64,000 nt of DNA, from positions 99,599-163,598 of the forward strand of contig NZ_MZGX01000009.1 of NCBI RefSeq assembly GCF_002051585.1, read 5' to 3'. The number at the start of each line of letters is the position of its first letter. The first letter of the stretch is position 1. Below are positions 26,135 through 34,965 of this stretch, piece by piece. Made by a program: the position numbers and the translations under genes. The notes under the pieces are model-generated. The model saw nothing but the letters and a program-made list of their open reading frames with translations, searched no databases and was not told the origin of the DNA. Origin of the DNA: Ruminiclostridium hungatei (GTDB lineage Bacteria > Bacillota > Clostridia > Acetivibrionales > DSM-1351).

Positions 26135-26329
26135 TTATTGCTTAATGGCAGCATTTATTTCCTTCATCAATTCGTCAACATTAATACCGTGAGCAAGTGC
26201 CCCCTGTTCAATATTTTCAAATCTTGCAGCCATACACCCGAAGCAGTGCATTCCGTGATTCAGGAGCACATCTGCTGCTTCAGGATATTTTTCAACTATA
26301 TCGGTTATTGACCAGTCCTTTGTTATCAT
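26135..26329 (-). CDS. DUF1858 disulfide protein (hybrid cluster-associated type)
   Basis: A 64-residue protein of the DUF1858 family: N-terminal ITDIVEKYPEAADVLLNHGMHCFGCMAA with the CFGC redox pair, then a short helical tail. Members are often found beside hybrid cluster protein, nitrite/NO stress or Fe-S repair genes. I chose the internal ATG at 26329 because AAGGAGGTG lies 6 bases upstream; the longer frame has no site. The plus-strand ArsR regulator is divergent, sharing a 350-base upstream space. Confidence 0.88.
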   Translation of the reverse strand: MITKDWSITDIVEKYPEAADVLLNHGMHCFGCMAARFENIEQGALAHGINVDELMKEINAAIKQ

Positions 26330-26567
26330 CTTTTTCACCTCCTTACAACATTGCCGCAATTGCCGCAGCAGGAGAGACAAAAGGTCTTCAGCTTGCAGCA
26401 TAGCACTATTATGGCAATTTCTTAAGAATAAATACCCATTACCTGCCGTACATAATCAGAATACTTTAAAATAAGTATTTCACCTGATATGGTTTACAAG
26501 ACAGACTGAAATATTTATACTAAAAGCAGTTGATAAACGGCATAAAATCAAAAATATATTCAGTTCA

Positions 26568-26619
26568 ATAGTTCAAATATTATAGAACTATTTTAATATA
26601 TCATGAGTTATGATATAAT
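26568..26619 (+). promoter_or_regulatory. arsR promoter region with inverted repeat operator
   Basis: ATAGTTC-N10-GAACTAT (26568-26591) is a perfect dyad of the kind bound by ArsR/SmtB proteins. A perfect TATAAT (26614-26619) follows; the -35 region is weak. Likely autoregulation of the ArsR gene. Confidence 0.5.
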
Positions 26620-26683
26620 TCAAGTAATTTATAATAAAAGGGGTACTTTCAAGCAGTCCCCTCTAAAGTCAGGAGGCAATACT

Positions 26684-26998
26684 TTGCGTGAATTATTTCA
26701 CCCCAATCTTGAACAGATATGCTTATCAACCGTGTTAAGCGCTTTAGGTGATCCCATCCGCCTGCAGATAATAAAAAACCTGTCACATAAAAAGGAAACC
26801 ACCTGTGCCAGTTGTAACATTGATTTGCCAAAATCCGCCTTATCCCACCACTTTAAGGTTCTCAGGGAGTCAGGTCTCATTAATGTACGAATTGAAGGCA
26901 AGCAGAGATTTTTATCAATCAGGTATACCGACCTGGAGCTAAAGTTCCCCGGATTGCTGGATTCCGTAATAAACAGCTTCAAGAGTTCCCACAGCTAG
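26684..26998 (+). CDS. ArsR/SmtB family transcriptional regulator
   Basis: A 104-residue winged-helix regulator (LSALGDPIRLQIIKNL, then KSALSHHFKVLRESGLI recognition helix and an EGKQRFLSIR wing). A Cys pair is present in TTCASCNID at the start of the recognition region, where metal or redox sensing could occur; otherwise no classical metal site. I prefer the TTG start at 26684: AGGAGG lies 7 bases upstream and it gives the family's usual length; the longer frame (from 26603) overlaps the promoter. It ends in a 4-base convergent overlap with the TetR gene. Confidence 0.85.
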   Translation: MRELFHPNLEQICLSTVLSALGDPIRLQIIKNLSHKKETTCASCNIDLPKSALSHHFKVLRESGLINVRIEGKQRFLSIRYTDLELKFPGLLDSVINSFKSSHS

Positions 26999-27600
26999 CT
27001 GTTCATCATTTCCGCCACAATCCTGATAATTTCCTTTTTCATAACGTCGTAATTCATGTACTCATGTTTATGATAAACCACTTCATGTGAAAAATTCTCA
27101 ATCATACCCATGGCAATATGCACCTTCTCATGGGCATTTTCAGGCTTTATACCATGCTGGAACATGATTTCCACTATTTTCTCTGCGGTAGTTAATTCAA
27201 AATTGCAGAAGTATTCCCTCACGTCATTATCGGTGTGGGACATGGCCATCATTTCTTCATGGGCTTCCTTTGACAAGGTATGTGAAGTTGTGAATATATT
27301 GATTATCTGGTCAAGGGTTTCCAGCATATCAAAAGGTTCCTTCAGTCCCATCAGGCTTCTGTAAAGCTGGCTCGTCATGCCTTCGGAATAAAATTTGACG
27401 GCAGCGATAAAGATATCCTTTTTGTCGTTAAAATAATTATATACAATACCCGTGGAAACACCGGCCTCTTTTGCGATTTCGGCAGTATTTGTATTGTAAT
27501 AGCCCTTCTCGCAAAAAAGCTTGAAGCCGGCATCAACAATTCTTTTCTTTTTTTCAATGGAACGCTTCTGTCTGGGTTCCCTGATGCTGGAAGTACTCAT
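26995..27600 (-). CDS. TetR family transcriptional regulator
   Basis: A 201-residue TetR repressor: N-terminal HTH (about 15-60, with KEAGVSTGIVYNYFNDKKDIF) and a helical ligand-binding domain. ATG at 27600 has GAGAGGAAG upstream; a longer frame from a TTG at 27657 lacks support. It is divergent from an ABC exporter operon, and two identical palindromes lie between them, so it very likely represses the exporter and itself. The inducer is probably an exported toxic or lipophilic compound. Confidence 0.9.
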   Translation of the reverse strand: MSTSSIREPRQKRSIEKKKRIVDAGFKLFCEKGYYNTNTAEIAKEAGVSTGIVYNYFNDKKDIFIAAVKFYSEGMTSQLYRSLMGLKEPFDMLETLDQIINIFTTSHTLSKEAHEEMMAMSHTDNDVREYFCNFELTTAEKIVEIMFQHGIKPENAHEKVHIAMGMIENFSHEVVYHKHEYMNYDVMKKEIIRIVAEMMNS

Positions 27601-27723
27601 GCCCGATCTTCCTCTCTTTGTATTCGGCTTCTGATGTTTCAGCAGGTTTCCATACAACCGTTTCCCTCTGTCAGCCTTTATACTAATTATATTTTATATA
27701 ATCCGGAAGTGCAACTTCAAATA

Positions 27724-27794
27724 TGAAATATATTTCACATTTATAATTGACATATAAACCCGTCACAGCTATACTAAATATGAAATATATTTCA
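27724..27794 (+). promoter_or_regulatory. Exporter promoter flanked by twin TetR operators
   Basis: The perfect 14-bp palindrome TGAAATATATTTCA occurs twice (27724-27737 and 27781-27794). Between them lies a consensus promoter: TTGACA (27747-27752), 17-base spacer, TATACT (27770-27775). Binding at both sites would bracket RNA polymerase, allowing tight or looped repression. Confidence 0.85.
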
Positions 27795-27861
27795 GGTTTG
27801 TTCAGCTTGTATTTGTTGTATATACAGTCCGTATCTATTTTTGTACATATGGGAGGTTATT

Positions 27862-28566
27862 ATGAACTCACTGATTCAATTTAAAAATGTTACCAAGGAA
27901 TACAATACCGGCGGGAAGAAATTTCTGGCTGCAGACAATGTTACTTTCACCATCGAAAAGGGAGAATTCGCAGTAATATTAGGTCCCAGCGGAGCAGGCA
28001 AATCAACTGTGCTGAATCTGCTGGGAGGTATGGATTTTGCTACCTCCGGCGATATAATTATTGACGGGCGGAATATATCAAAATACGGAGAACAGCAGCT
28101 AACCGGCTATCGCGCGGAACATGTGGGCTTCGTATTCCAGTTCTACAATCTTATCCCCACACTGACGGCTTTTGAAAATGTGGCACTCATAAAAAATGTG
28201 GTAAAAACACCTCTTGACCCCGGGGAAATGCTTGCTTCAGTCGGCCTTGGAGAGCACTTGGGGAAATTCCCCTCCCAATTGTCCGGAGGTGAGCAGCAGA
28301 GGGTATCCATTGCAAGGGCAATATGCAAGAATCCGGCACTGCTGCTGTGTGATGAGCCCACAGGGGCATTGGACAGTGAGACCGGCATTGTAATTTTGTC
28401 CTTGCTGCAAAAAATGTGCAGAGACTACAACAAAACCGTCGTCATAGTTACCCATAATACCGCTCTTGCCCAGACCGCCCACAGGGTAATCCGGCTGAAA
28501 AACGGCAAAGTAAGGGATATATCGGTTAATGCCTCGCCCCTTGCTGTAAGCGAGGTGAACTGGTAA
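27862..28566 (+). CDS. ABC transporter ATP-binding protein (MacB/LolD type)
   Basis: 234 residues with Walker A GPSGAGKST, Q-loop, signature LSGGEQQRVSIARA, Walker B LLLCDEPTGALD and H-loop VTHN. This is the MacB/LolD/FtsE-type family that works with FtsX-like permeases. The ATG at 27862 has GGGAGG 5 bases upstream. Its stop codon overlaps the permease start by one base (TAATG), so the two are translated together. TetR-controlled. Confidence 0.93.
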   Translation: MNSLIQFKNVTKEYNTGGKKFLAADNVTFTIEKGEFAVILGPSGAGKSTVLNLLGGMDFATSGDIIIDGRNISKYGEQQLTGYRAEHVGFVFQFYNLIPTLTAFENVALIKNVVKTPLDPGEMLASVGLGEHLGKFPSQLSGGEQQRVSIARAICKNPALLLCDEPTGALDSETGIVILSLLQKMCRDYNKTVVIVTHNTALAQTAHRVIRLKNGKVRDISVNASPLAVSEVNW

Positions 28567-30839
28567 TGCTGCTGAAAAAAATGCTCAGAGATATGAAAAA
28601 CCACAAAACCCAATTTATTTCAATATTCCTTATGGCCTTTCTGGGGGTCTTCGTCTATTCAGGAATAGGGGGAGAATGGTACGGCCTCTATAAAACCTCC
28701 TCTGGCTATTATGAGGATACAAATCTTGCAGATGTGTGGATATATGGAAACAATTTTTCAAAAGAGGATGCAGCTTCCGTTTCAAGGGTCGCCGGCGTCC
28801 GGCAGGTTCAGAGAAGACTTTCCCTTGACGCAGTGGCAGACTTCGACAACAGCCCTTCCATAAAGCTGCATATTATTGAGGACAACAGTGTTTCAAAATT
28901 TCTTCCGGTTTCGGGAGAGAACTTCTCATCTGCCAGTGACGGCATCTGGCTTGACGATCTATTCGCACGGGCAAAGCATTTGAAAAGCGGCGATTCCATA
29001 ACGCTTTCTGTCCTGGGAAAGAAGCTGCAAAAGAAAATACTGGGAACAATATTAAGTCCCGAATATGTTTTCGCCACCGGGGCAAACGATATTGTTCCAA
29101 ATCATAACAACTTTGGCTTTGCCTATTTATCTGCTGCCGCTCTTCCCAAGGGAATAAACATACCCTTTACCGACTTGCTGGTCAAAACGGACAGCCTTTC
29201 GGCTCCATCTCTTGAAAGCAGCATAGACAATGCTCTTAAGGGCCGTTACAGCGTATATCTGAACAGGGACGATTTTTTGAGCTACTCAATGTTTTCTGAC
29301 GAGATACAACAGCACAAGGCCATGGGCTCGGTGTTCCCGGCAGTTTTTCTCTCCATAGCCCTGCTTACCATCCTCACCACAATGACCAGACTGGTAAATA
29401 GCCAGAGAACTCAATTGGGGACCTTAAAAGCCCTTGGCTTCAGGAATAAGGCAATACTTTTCCACTATATAGCCTACGGCTTTTGGCTTTCACTGGCAGG
29501 GACGGTGCTGGGAGTCATTCTGGGTCCTCTGGCACTTCCGCGGCTGTTTTATGGAGCAATGAAAACAACCTATACTTTGCCGGAATGGAAACCGGCAATA
29601 CCGCCGGAAATATTTATAATGGCACTGCTTACAGTGCTTATGTGCTGCCTTACCACATATCTGGCCTGCCGGAGCAATCTGAAGGATACTCCCTCTCAGG
29701 CACTAAGGCCCAAAGCACCAAAGGAAATGAAACAGCGAGCCCGTGATTATACCCCGGTGTGGACACGCCTGGGCTTCAACCTCCAGTGGAATCTCAGAGA
29801 CATGGCAAGAAACAAGGTACGTTCCGTCATGGCCGTGGCAGGTGCTCTGGGCTGCAGCGCTCTGCTGGTGTGTGCCTTCGGGATGCAGGACAGCCTGGAC
29901 GATGTGGTACAATGGCAGTATAAGGACCTGAACAGGTTTTCTACCAAGCTTTCCCTTGCTGAAAATATCTCACGGGACACTCTTGACTCTGTTTTGTCCC
30001 AGACTGACGGTGAAGCTCTGATGGAAGGTGCAGTGGAAATAAAAGCCAATGGCAGGAGAAAACCCGGAGAGCTTTTGGTAACCGACAAGGTTTCCCTGAT
30101 AAAATACACCGACCCTGGGAGAAATTATATGGAGCTGCCTTCCGACATGATATCCATAAGCTACAAAATGTCCCGGCTGCTGGGCGTGAAGCAGGGAGAT
30201 ACCGTTTCCTGGCATGTATATGGACAGGAAAAATGGATTACAGGCAAAATCGGTGCTGTATACAGGTCTCCTGTATCCCAGGGAATCACACTGACCAGGG
30301 AAATGTATGAAAAGCTTGGCTTCAGTTTTGCTCCCACCGCAGTTGTTACAAACCGGCAAATAGATACACTTCCAACCGGTGCTGAAAGCATATGGTCCGA
30401 CCGGGATCTGACCGAAAGCTATGAAACCATGACCGAAGCCATGAGCATCATGGTCTATGTACTTATATTGGCTGCCGCCATTCTTGCAATTGTAGTCCTT
30501 TACAATCTTGGCGTGCTCTCTTTTACAGAAAGGCTGAGAGAACTTGCCACCTTAAAGGTCATGGGTTTTCAATCCGGAAAAATCAGGCGCCTGCTGCTGA
30601 CTCAAAACATCTGGCTTTCGATTACAGGTGTCATTTTCGGCATTCCCTGCGGAAAATGGCTCATAGATTTTATGCTGTCCTTCATGGGTGACAGCTTTGA
30701 CATGATGTGCAGGCTGACGGTTTTAAATGTGGTCGTAAGCTCTGTCATAACCTGTTTGCTTTCGATTGCAGTCAGTTTCTTGTTCACAGGCAAAATCAAA
30801 AGAATTGACATGGTAAGTTCACTGAAGGGCGTTGAGTAA
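28566..30839 (+). CDS. FtsX-like ABC transporter permease
   Basis: 757 residues. One N-terminal helix (about 17-36) anchors a large extracytoplasmic domain; then two FtsX-type membrane blocks follow (about 245-375 and 640-750), each with three to four helices and the TLGTLKALGF / LATLKVMGF cytoplasmic motif. This is the eight- to ten-helix architecture of Gram-positive FtsX-like exporters (peptide antibiotic or lipid export rather than import). Forms an operon with the ATPase and ends at a strong terminator. Confidence 0.9.
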   Translation: MLLKKMLRDMKNHKTQFISIFLMAFLGVFVYSGIGGEWYGLYKTSSGYYEDTNLADVWIYGNNFSKEDAASVSRVAGVRQVQRRLSLDAVADFDNSPSIKLHIIEDNSVSKFLPVSGENFSSASDGIWLDDLFARAKHLKSGDSITLSVLGKKLQKKILGTILSPEYVFATGANDIVPNHNNFGFAYLSAAALPKGINIPFTDLLVKTDSLSAPSLESSIDNALKGRYSVYLNRDDFLSYSMFSDEIQQHKAMGSVFPAVFLSIALLTILTTMTRLVNSQRTQLGTLKALGFRNKAILFHYIAYGFWLSLAGTVLGVILGPLALPRLFYGAMKTTYTLPEWKPAIPPEIFIMALLTVLMCCLTTYLACRSNLKDTPSQALRPKAPKEMKQRARDYTPVWTRLGFNLQWNLRDMARNKVRSVMAVAGALGCSALLVCAFGMQDSLDDVVQWQYKDLNRFSTKLSLAENISRDTLDSVLSQTDGEALMEGAVEIKANGRRKPGELLVTDKVSLIKYTDPGRNYMELPSDMISISYKMSRLLGVKQGDTVSWHVYGQEKWITGKIGAVYRSPVSQGITLTREMYEKLGFSFAPTAVVTNRQIDTLPTGAESIWSDRDLTESYETMTEAMSIMVYVLILAAAILAIVVLYNLGVLSFTERLRELATLKVMGFQSGKIRRLLLTQNIWLSITGVIFGIPCGKWLIDFMLSFMGDSFDMMCRLTVLNVVVSSVITCLLSIAVSFLFTGKIKRIDMVSSLKGVE

Positions 30840-30860
30840 TATGAGGCAATATGCCAAAAG

Positions 30861-30912
30861 ACCCGTCAAGGATACTTTTCTTACTTTGAGGTATCCTTGA
30901 CGGGTTTCTTTT
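30861..30912 (+). terminator. Strong terminator after the ABC exporter
   Basis: ACCCGTCAAGGATAC and GTATCCTTGACGGGT pair perfectly (15 bp) around a 15-base loop and are followed by TTCTTTTT. Confidence 0.93.
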
Positions 30913-30934
30913 TACCGGAGTCCTTTCGTCTTCA

Positions 30935-31924
30935 TTACCTTTTGCACTTTCTCAGGGTGAAAATGATATTTATAGCGCAGATTACGATAAATATAACCGA
31001 GGCTGCCTGCATTCCGGTAAACCACTTGTCAATTGTCGTATCCAGAGGAAGCTTCAGCCACTGGGAAAGCTTTTCAAAGAAATCCGGATTAAACAGCAGC
31101 CTGTCATTGCACATGATGATAAACAGCAATGCTGAACCCACATCCTGGACCGCGTTTGCCACAGCCAGGGGAAGGGTCCATCTCATCTGGATAAACTTCC
31201 ACACGGCAATGCACAGTTGGAACAAGGCAAGCAGCAATATTGCCGGAATAAACAGCTTCAGCCTGTCGTTATCAAACAGCCGTATGGCTTCGCTTCTCCC
31301 GGGATCATTGATGTATACTGCAATAAGCTGGGGCTTGAGGTAAATAAGTGATGTAAACAGTATTGTCAAAAACATTGATACAATGGGGTCCGCTCTTGAA
31401 ATCAAAGCTTTTTTGGGAACAGGTGAAGTGGGAAGCTCATCAATGGACCACTTTTTTCTTGCAAAAGGAAGCTCATTTTCATTAACACCACTTCTTTCAA
31501 TGATTACAAATACCAGAGTCACCCAGAAGGCTGCCTGCAGTCCTCCCTCCAGGGCTGAGCCGATAGCGTTTGAAAACAAGCCGGCCCAAACCTTCCCAAT
31601 CTCCGCCGAAGTGTCCTTGTTGAACCAATCCAGCAGGGAGAGACACATCAGTACGGGAATTGCAATTGCCACTACTGTCTTAAGTACTGAAATATAATTG
31701 TCATACAGGGCCGGACCGATCAGAAATCTTTTCCCGGGGTTATACTCCTGGGCCAGTTTCCTTGGATTGCCCAGTTTCTCCAGCACCGATCTTATCTCAT
31801 CTTCAGCGGCATTTTCAGGAAGCATATCCTCTATGTTGGACCTGAGCTCTTCTGCAACGTCATAACGCATTTCCTCAGGCAGGCGTTCTGTTACTGCTAA
31901 AATGTACCGTTCTATAATACTCAT
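30935..31924 (-). CDS. HAAS domain membrane protein
   Basis: 329 residues. The N-terminus (about 1-65: ERYILAVTERLPEEMRYDVAEEL and a LGNPRKLAQEY motif) is a HAAS signalling domain, typically paired with PadR regulators. The rest has about six membrane helices. ATG at 31924 has GGAGG and overlaps the PadR stop by 4 bases (ATGA), so they are coupled. The PadR-HAAS pair is common in Firmicutes; the HAAS protein is thought to respond to or modulate the PadR signal, for example under envelope stress. Its exact function is unknown. Confidence 0.82.
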   Translation of the reverse strand: MSIIERYILAVTERLPEEMRYDVAEELRSNIEDMLPENAAEDEIRSVLEKLGNPRKLAQEYNPGKRFLIGPALYDNYISVLKTVVAIAIPVLMCLSLLDWFNKDTSAEIGKVWAGLFSNAIGSALEGGLQAAFWVTLVFVIIERSGVNENELPFARKKWSIDELPTSPVPKKALISRADPIVSMFLTILFTSLIYLKPQLIAVYINDPGRSEAIRLFDNDRLKLFIPAILLLALFQLCIAVWKFIQMRWTLPLAVANAVQDVGSALLFIIMCNDRLLFNPDFFEKLSQWLKLPLDTTIDKWFTGMQAASVIFIVICAINIIFTLRKCKR

Positions 31925-32265
31925 GCTTCTTCCTCCTCTATTAAACCCTGGAGCTGCCTTGACAAGGCCCTCCACTCTTCTTTGAGGCTATTGTAGACCT
32001 CTTTTCCCATATCGCTTAAAACATAGAATTTCCTTGGGCGGCTTTCGCTGGTATCCCACTGGCTTGTAAGAAGATTCTGCTTTTCCAGCCTGCGAAGCAG
32101 TGGATAAAGAGTGCCGGCTTCTATGGGGGTATTCTTCTCCTCCAGCTTCTGCGCCAGTGAGTAGCCGTATTCCGGCTTGCTAAGCTGGCTGAGCACCGAC
32201 AACACCAGCGTACCTCTCTTTAATTCAACAATAAGCGAGTTTATCAATTCATTAATGCTTTCCAT
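31921..32265 (-). CDS. PadR family transcriptional regulator, short type
   Basis: 114 residues, essentially one winged helix (GTLVLSVLSQLSKPEYGYSLAQKL, then AGTLYPLLRRLEKQNLL) plus a short dimerisation helix: PadR subfamily 2. It lies downstream of a consensus promoter with a palindrome in the spacer and is coupled to the HAAS membrane protein. Autoregulation is likely. Confidence 0.92.
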   Translation of the reverse strand: MESINELINSLIVELKRGTLVLSVLSQLSKPEYGYSLAQKLEEKNTPIEAGTLYPLLRRLEKQNLLTSQWDTSESRPRKFYVLSDMGKEVYNSLKEEWRALSRQLQGLIEEEEA

Positions 32266-32282
32266 TTGATCACCTCACTGCT

Positions 32283-32312
32283 ATTATACTGTATATCATA
32301 CACTATTGTCAA
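32283..32312 (-). promoter_or_regulatory. Promoter and operator of the padR-HAAS operon
   Basis: On the minus strand TTGACA (32312-32307) and TATAAT (32288-32283) are 18 bases apart. The palindrome TGTAT-GAT-ATACA lies inside the spacer, as expected for PadR autorepression. Confidence 0.75.
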
Positions 32313-32368
32313 TATTATAACATTATAAATTTTTACATATTTTGAATTGCTTATTAATATAAACAAAA

Positions 32369-32411
32369 GAGACTGTTGCACAATGAATTTTTCCACTGGG
32401 CAGCAGTCCCC
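32369..32411. terminator. Terminator downstream of the AraC gene
   Basis: GAGACTGTTGC pairs with GCAGCAGTCCCC around a 20-base loop; A-run on one side and TTTTTG on the other allow use in both directions. It separates the AraC gene 3' end from the padR promoter. Confidence 0.75.
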
Positions 32412-32427
32412 TTTTTGTTCCTGTTTA

Positions 32428-33330
32428 TTATATCAGTTTAAGCCATATTTCCATGCTTGTGGTTTCGGGTGAATGGCTTGCATATCGCTCCGCACAAAAC
32501 GACTCTGTTTGCAGCTTGCGATTTGGCAGCCATGTGTTGTAGATGTACTGCTGTGCTTTGTATAGAGCATCCAGGACGAGAGCCTCAAAGTTTTCAGCTT
32601 CAAAGGAGCAAACAACATACTCTCCCGGTGGTAGTTCCCAGTTCATAAAACCGTGCGGAACCTTTCCAGGTCTGGACCTGGCACCTGCAAAATAGCTAAA
32701 ATAGCCTTCCATTGGGCATGGATATGCCACACCAATCTCTTCATTATCCTCAGGAAGTCCAAGTGCTGTTTGTTTCTGAGCATGAAAGTTTTGCCAAAGA
32801 GTACCCAACGGATCAATCCCCGATTCGATCCCCAGTCCGTCTATAAACTGAACCGGCATGTCCTTTTTAACCCCGGTAAAACAGACTGGCTCGGTAGTTT
32901 TGCGCCTGTTTACCTCCAGAACGATGCCATGGGTAATCAGGGGTACTCCTTCATCAATCAGAGTGTAGTTAAGTAAAAGCTCAGGTTTTGTCATACGGTT
33001 GAGTGTTTGCGGGCTTTTACGGTACTCATCCGGCGTCATCCCAAAGGTATCTTTAAAGGTGCGGGAGAAGTGTTCATGAGAGGAAAATCCAAGCTCCAAT
33101 GCCATATCCAAAATGCGCTTGTCCTTTTGGAGCACTGCTTCGGTTGCCTTCGCCATACGGCGGAGTTTTACATACTCGGCAACCGGTTTTTTTACCAGCC
33201 GGCTAAACAGACGCTGATAATAAAAAGGTGACAAAGAAGCCATTTTTGCCAGGTTTTCAATGTCGATTTCCTCCTCCAAATGATACTCGATAAATTCTAT
33301 GGTTCGTTGTATTTGTTCCCATGCGTGCAT
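32428..33330 (-). CDS. AraC family regulator with GyrI-like effector domain
   Basis: 300 residues: two AraC-type helix-turn-helix motifs at the N-terminus (about 5-105; ALELGFSSHEHFSRTFKDTFG is the second) followed by a GyrI-like/SOUL-type small-molecule binding domain (about 125-300). This order, HTH first, is that of the Rob/BltR-like group that activates multidrug and stress genes. ATG at 33330 has AAGGAGGTG 7 bases upstream; an open frame extends further but lacks a site. No target is evident; the flanking genes face the same way. Confidence 0.9.
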   Translation of the reverse strand: MHAWEQIQRTIEFIEYHLEEEIDIENLAKMASLSPFYYQRLFSRLVKKPVAEYVKLRRMAKATEAVLQKDKRILDMALELGFSSHEHFSRTFKDTFGMTPDEYRKSPQTLNRMTKPELLLNYTLIDEGVPLITHGIVLEVNRRKTTEPVCFTGVKKDMPVQFIDGLGIESGIDPLGTLWQNFHAQKQTALGLPEDNEEIGVAYPCPMEGYFSYFAGARSRPGKVPHGFMNWELPPGEYVVCSFEAENFEALVLDALYKAQQYIYNTWLPNRKLQTESFCAERYASHSPETTSMEIWLKLI

Positions 33331-33401
33331 GTATAAGCACCTCCTTCTCCTGCAGAATACCATGGCCGGGGGATATTCCGCTTGACTGTGAATGCCTTTT
33401 T

Positions 33402-34157
33402 TCAGTTGGCTGCAGTTTTTTTCCTCCTGAGCAGTATTACTCCTCCCAGAGCAATTGCGGCAGCTCCCCCGGTGCCAAGGGCAATCCACAAGGTTCTATC
33501 CGCCTTTTCCCCGCTATTTTCTGCAATTGCCGCTGTGGCATATATTTCAGCAGCTCCGGAAGCACTTGTACTTTTGTACATTCTTCCGTCATCTGCCGCA
33601 TCTACAGCCGCTCCCTTATTTACATCCCTCTCCAGGTCCTCCATGTAAGGTTCGGGCATAACCCCGGCAGCCCCCGGAGCACTGCCTTGCTGCGCAATGC
33701 CTGGCGCCGGCTCGACAGTGTTTCCATCATACATAATGACTGCTTTTTGTCCCTCAACTATCCTTACCTGCTCTTTTCCGAAGATGCCATACAGATATTC
33801 CTGATTTTCCTCAGTGAGAGGCAGGATTCCTATTTCCACAAATTCTTCAAACGGCACAGTGTGCGTTACCGTTATGCCTTTTTGCTCAACCTCTTTTGCA
33901 TGCTCCTTAAAAAGATATGCATCTATTTCCTTCTGCTTTTTCAATATTGCCTCGTCTATCATAACAGGACTTGATACAGCCTTGTCCGGACTGACGGAGC
34001 TTGTGGCCATCCCGGTATTTCCCCCGCCGCTTACAGAACCCGCCTTGGCAATATCCTCATTTACCGCCGCATTTGCTGCGGTGGAAAACACCAACAGGCA
34101 CATGCTCAAGGCAAATGTTCCTGCAAATACTTTTCCAAACAATTTTATATCTCTCAT
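33402..34157 (-). CDS. Exported protein with C-terminal membrane anchor
   Basis: 251 residues: signal peptide (1-31, ending ANAA), an extracytoplasmic region with a Gly/Ser/Pro-rich low-complexity stretch (about 150-170), and a C-terminal membrane helix followed by RRKK. There is no LPXTG box, so anchoring is by the helix. I do not recognise the family. It follows an ECF sigma/anti-sigma pair by 70 bases in the same direction and is probably part of that operon, perhaps as a target or an accessory sensor. Confidence 0.7.
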   Translation of the reverse strand: MRDIKLFGKVFAGTFALSMCLLVFSTAANAAVNEDIAKAGSVSGGGNTGMATSSVSPDKAVSSPVMIDEAILKKQKEIDAYLFKEHAKEVEQKGITVTHTVPFEEFVEIGILPLTEENQEYLYGIFGKEQVRIVEGQKAVIMYDGNTVEPAPGIAQQGSAPGAAGVMPEPYMEDLERDVNKGAAVDAADDGRMYKSTSASGAAEIYATAAIAENSGEKADRTLWIALGTGGAAAIALGGVILLRRKKTAAN

Positions 34158-34227
34158 TTTAATACCTCCCTAAAAAATTAATTTGTAGTTATGCTTAAAT
34201 CTTTAGCGTTGTACTAGCTTTTTCCAC

Positions 34228-34965
34228 TTATCTTCCTCTCATGGCTTCCGCTATTTTTATAACCTCTGCTTCCTCAAGCTGGCCTGCAACGGAATACAGG
34301 GTCTCACTGCCGTACCATCTGATTTCGGAGGCTGGTCCGCCACCGCCCTCTCCGGCTGCCCCCACGGCTTTTACATATGCGGGAGTCCCGTTTATTTCAA
34401 TTGTCCTGTAGCCCTGAAGCTCCTTCTGCTGTTTTGCTTGGTTTTCCTGTCCGGTTTTTTCCTCAGTAATCTGAAAGGAATACTTCTCGTTTTGATATGT
34501 CAGAACAATTCCAGTGGTATTGTCCTTGTCCTCAATAAACCCTTCCGCAGCCGTCAGCTTGAACCCACCGGGAATATAACCGGGCTGGAGGAAATTCCCT
34601 CCAAAGGCTTTACCGGCCTGAGCAAGCGATCCAAATCCCACTGTTTCTCCTTGCCGGGCGGATTTCAGCATATCTCCCCCGCTGTCCTGGGGCGAGACAT
34701 CCGTTCCCCGGGCAGCCTCCATCATAATAGTAGCCTCGGGACTGCTATCGGGCATTCCAGCCTTGTTGCCCCCAAGCCAGTCCATGGTGCCCAAGGCGGC
34801 AACTGCAAGTACCACGCAGGCTGCCGGAACCAGAATTCCCACGACAGGTTTCAGGCTGTTGTTCTTTCTGCACTTTTCCAGCGTCCTTTCCTTGAGGCCG
34901 GGGGTGACTGTAATTCCATCCATTATCCTGTGGGAAATATCCTTGAAATCCTTCAATTCATCCAT
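34228..34965 (-). CDS. Anti-sigma factor-like membrane protein (DUF4367-like C-terminus)
   Basis: 245 residues: short cytoplasmic N-terminus (1-40), one membrane helix (about 43-65), then an extracytoplasmic part whose end (about 120-245, with QPGYIPGGF and YRTIEINGTPAYV) resembles the DUF4367/YhcN-like sensors of anti-sigma factors. It overlaps the sigma gene by 8 bases, the usual arrangement for a cognate anti-sigma. The cytoplasmic part lacks a clear zinc-binding ZAS motif (no HxxxCxxC), so the mode of sigma binding is uncertain. Confidence 0.75.
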   Translation of the reverse strand: MDELKDFKDISHRIMDGITVTPGLKERTLEKCRKNNSLKPVVGILVPAACVVLAVAALGTMDWLGGNKAGMPDSSPEATIMMEAARGTDVSPQDSGGDMLKSARQGETVGFGSLAQAGKAFGGNFLQPGYIPGGFKLTAAEGFIEDKDNTTGIVLTYQNEKYSFQITEEKTGQENQAKQQKELQGYRTIEINGTPAYVKAVGAAGEGGGGPASEIRWYGSETLYSVAGQLEEAEVIKIAEAMRGR

